From assembly GCA_018645535.1 (NCBI GenBank), contig JABGWN010000159.1, positions 1 to 6,760 of the forward strand: a stretch of DNA of 6,760 bases. Reading direction: 5' to 3'. This document shows, in pieces, positions 5,713 to 6,760 of the stretch (positions within the stretch are counted from its first letter, which is position 1; every line of letters begins with the position of its first letter). A program made the translations under genes and the position numbers. Source of the stretch: Methanobacteriota archaeon. Lineage in GTDB: Archaea > Thermoplasmatota > Poseidoniia > Poseidoniales > Poseidoniaceae. Under the pieces are notes generated by a model. It was given only the letters and a program-made list of their open reading frames with translations, ran no database searches and was not told the origin of the DNA.

Positions 5713-6760
5713 TCAACGTTTAGCGAACCGATAACCAATTCTTTGATTCTTTTTCAGATAAAGAATTGCAGTATATGGGTTACCCGTTTTCTTTGCAATG
5801 AGATCATCAAATGGCCCGACTTCACCTTTTTCGATTAATATTTTAGCTTCCTCTCGTGTTAGTTCTCTCTTACCAATTTCACGAGGTATATCGATTTTAC
5901 ATCCGGATGCGCTGGTTTTAGGTCGATAATGCGTTTCGGTCTCATAAATTTCAGTCTTAAACTTAGGGCATATGGCAACAATGCCAGGTTGAACTTCAAA
6001 TTTACGGGCGTCTGGAGCAGCCTCTCTTGGTGGGAACTCGAAACCGACTTTATTTCCGTCGAGTATTAGGAATGCAGGGAATGGCCGACCTTTTCGGGAG
6101 ATGAAATTCTCGATAAGTGATGATTTACCATCGACCAATATTGCTTTTGCCTCATCAGGAGAGATTTCTCTTTTGCAAATTTCCTTTCCAACACCTCTAA
6201 ATTTACAATTATCATTATCGCATGCATAATGAGTATCCGTTTCTCGGATTGTTCCGTCATCGCACTTAGGACAAGGACAAACCGCTTCATCTGTATTTTT
6301 TGCACGAGTACCAGAGGAAACTGCGGAGGTAACCTTTCCAGTGTCATCGATGGTAATCGTTGTGTTGTAGGATTCTCCGTTTCGATTAAAGAAACCGTGA
6401 AGGTCCTCAATTTTCTTTTCTTGTAAGAGCCTTGATGCCGTAGTTCTATCGAACCATCGTCCGCTTGTGTCCTTCCAAAACACAAAGGTACATCCCTTGT
6501 CTTTTCCTTCGTTCTTCTCACATGTGTATGAAAGTGCAGTTTCGGTAATTGTGCTGTCACATAGTGGACATTGTCCAATTGAATTATCGTTTGTGAAAAG
6601 ATCGCTTCTCTCATGGTCACGAATTCTGGTGACAAGATCATTTGTTTGATCGATGATGCGTTGCATGTATTCACTTGCAGCAAGTTTACCTTGTTGCACA
6701 GAGGTGAGTGCTGCTTCCATTTCACCTGTTAATTCGGCAGATGTAATCCATTCTACTGGA
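5713..6760 (-). CDS. Type IA DNA topoisomerase (topoisomerase I/III), C-terminal part
   Basis: The open frame runs off the right edge: 13 codons before the ATG at 6720-6718 are coding and read V-E-W-I-T-S-A-E-L-T-G-E, so that ATG is internal. Type IA enzymes cut one DNA strand through an active-site Tyr to relax or decatenate DNA; the Toprim and Tyr domains lie outside the window. Numbering from the Met at 6720: residues 1-35 match the end of the catalytic core, where TopB-like proteins read T-S-x-E-L-T-G-x-x-E-x-x-L, then G-K and an E-Y/F-M-x-x-I helix. Three repeats of about 85-100 residues follow (50-133, 148-232, 250-335). Each has a zinc ribbon and then a small domain with a K/R-G/N-x-x-F/Y pattern, like the Pfam Toprim_Crpt C-terminal repeat. 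The stop is TGA at 5715-5713. The repeats probably bind DNA. Whether to name it topA or topB cannot be settled from this part. Confidence 0.88.
   Translation of the reverse strand, partial: PVEWITSAELTGEMEAALTSVQQGKLAASEYMQRIIDQTNDLVTRIRDHERSDLFTNDNSIGQCPLCDSTITETALSYTCEKNEGKDKGCTFVFWKDTSGRWFDRTTASRLLQEKKIEDLHGFFNRNGESYNTTITIDDTGKVTSAVSSGTRAKNTDEAVCPCPKCDDGTIRETDTHYACDNDNCKFRGVGKEICKREISPDEAKAILVDGKSSLIENFISRKGRPFPAFLILDGNKVGFEFPPREAAPDARKFEVQPGIVAICPKFKTEIYETETHYRPKTSASGCKIDIPREIGKRELTREEAKILIEKGEVGPFDDLIAKKTGNPYTAILYLKKNQRIGYRFAKR
5716..6573 (-). repeat. Three zinc-ribbon/Toprim_Crpt-like repeats in the topoisomerase tail
   Basis: Protein-level repeats, numbered from the Met at 6720. Repeat 1 has C51-P-L-C54, Y-T-C67 and G-C77. 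Repeat 2 has C150-P-K-C153, Y-A-C167 and N-C172. Repeat 3 has C251-P-K-F254, Y-R-P267 and G-C274. The Tyr two before the third ligand falls at 65, 165 and 265, an almost exact 100-residue period. Repeats 1 and 2 keep four zinc ligands; repeat 3 keeps two and should not bind zinc in the usual way. Repeats 2 and 3 each share a G-K-R/E-x-C/R-x-R-E-x-x-x-E/D-E-A-K segment after the ribbon. Confidence 0.8.

Noticed and set aside
6718..6720. ATG taken as the start of the topoisomerase-tail gene, which would make it a free-standing zinc-ribbon protein.
   Set aside because: The frame continues upstream to the window edge, and those 13 codons match the end of the type IA topoisomerase core.
6066..6725. 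Minus-strand 219-codon open frame overlapping the topoisomerase, considered as a frameshifted continuation.
   Set aside because: The topoisomerase frame is unbroken with conserved zinc ribbons throughout; the other frame shows no family pattern.

Overview
The window looks archaeal and most probably comes from a planktonic Marine Group II euryarchaeon (Ca. Poseidoniales) or a close relative. This is inference from gene content: a geranylgeranyl-reductase-family flavoprotein typical of archaeal lipid metabolism, a very large lipoprotein with Asp-rich type-3-thrombospondin-like repeats of the D-x-D-x-D-G-C kind, a type IA topoisomerase with a zinc-ribbon tail, compact gene spacing and a fairly low G+C. 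No rRNA or other decisive taxonomic marker is present.

Layout. The left edge (1-259, + strand) carries the last 86 codons of a radical-SAM protein best matching MqnC, the cyclic dehypoxanthine futalosine synthase of the futalosine route to menaquinone. It converges on, and overlaps by 22 bp, a four-gene run on the minus strand that fills the rest of the window. In transcription order these are: the C-terminal third or so of a type IA DNA topoisomerase (6760-5713, 5' end outside the window), a complete FAD-dependent geranylgeranyl reductase family protein (5670-4453), an unrecognised two-helix membrane protein (4442-3309), and a 1013-residue secreted lipoprotein (3279-238). The gaps are 42, 10 and 29 nt, so the last three genes at least could be one transcript. 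No stretch over 300 bases lacks a gene, and I see no RNA genes, mobile elements or CRISPR.

Main point of interest. The lipoprotein is a multidomain surface protein: lipobox, two beta-rich (Ig-like) segments, a Ca2+-binding repeat rod, a cysteine-free segment that reads like a thioredoxin/peroxiredoxin fold, and a C-terminal domain that matches bacterial PNGase F (peptide-N-glycosidase F). All six disulfide cysteines of PNGase F and two of its three key acids (D60, E206) have counterparts, while the third (E118) does not. This suggests a cell-surface glycoprotein-processing or related activity in an archaeon, with an altered active site. The membrane-protein partner and the lipid-modifying reductase next to it suggest an envelope-related gene group, though only proximity supports that.
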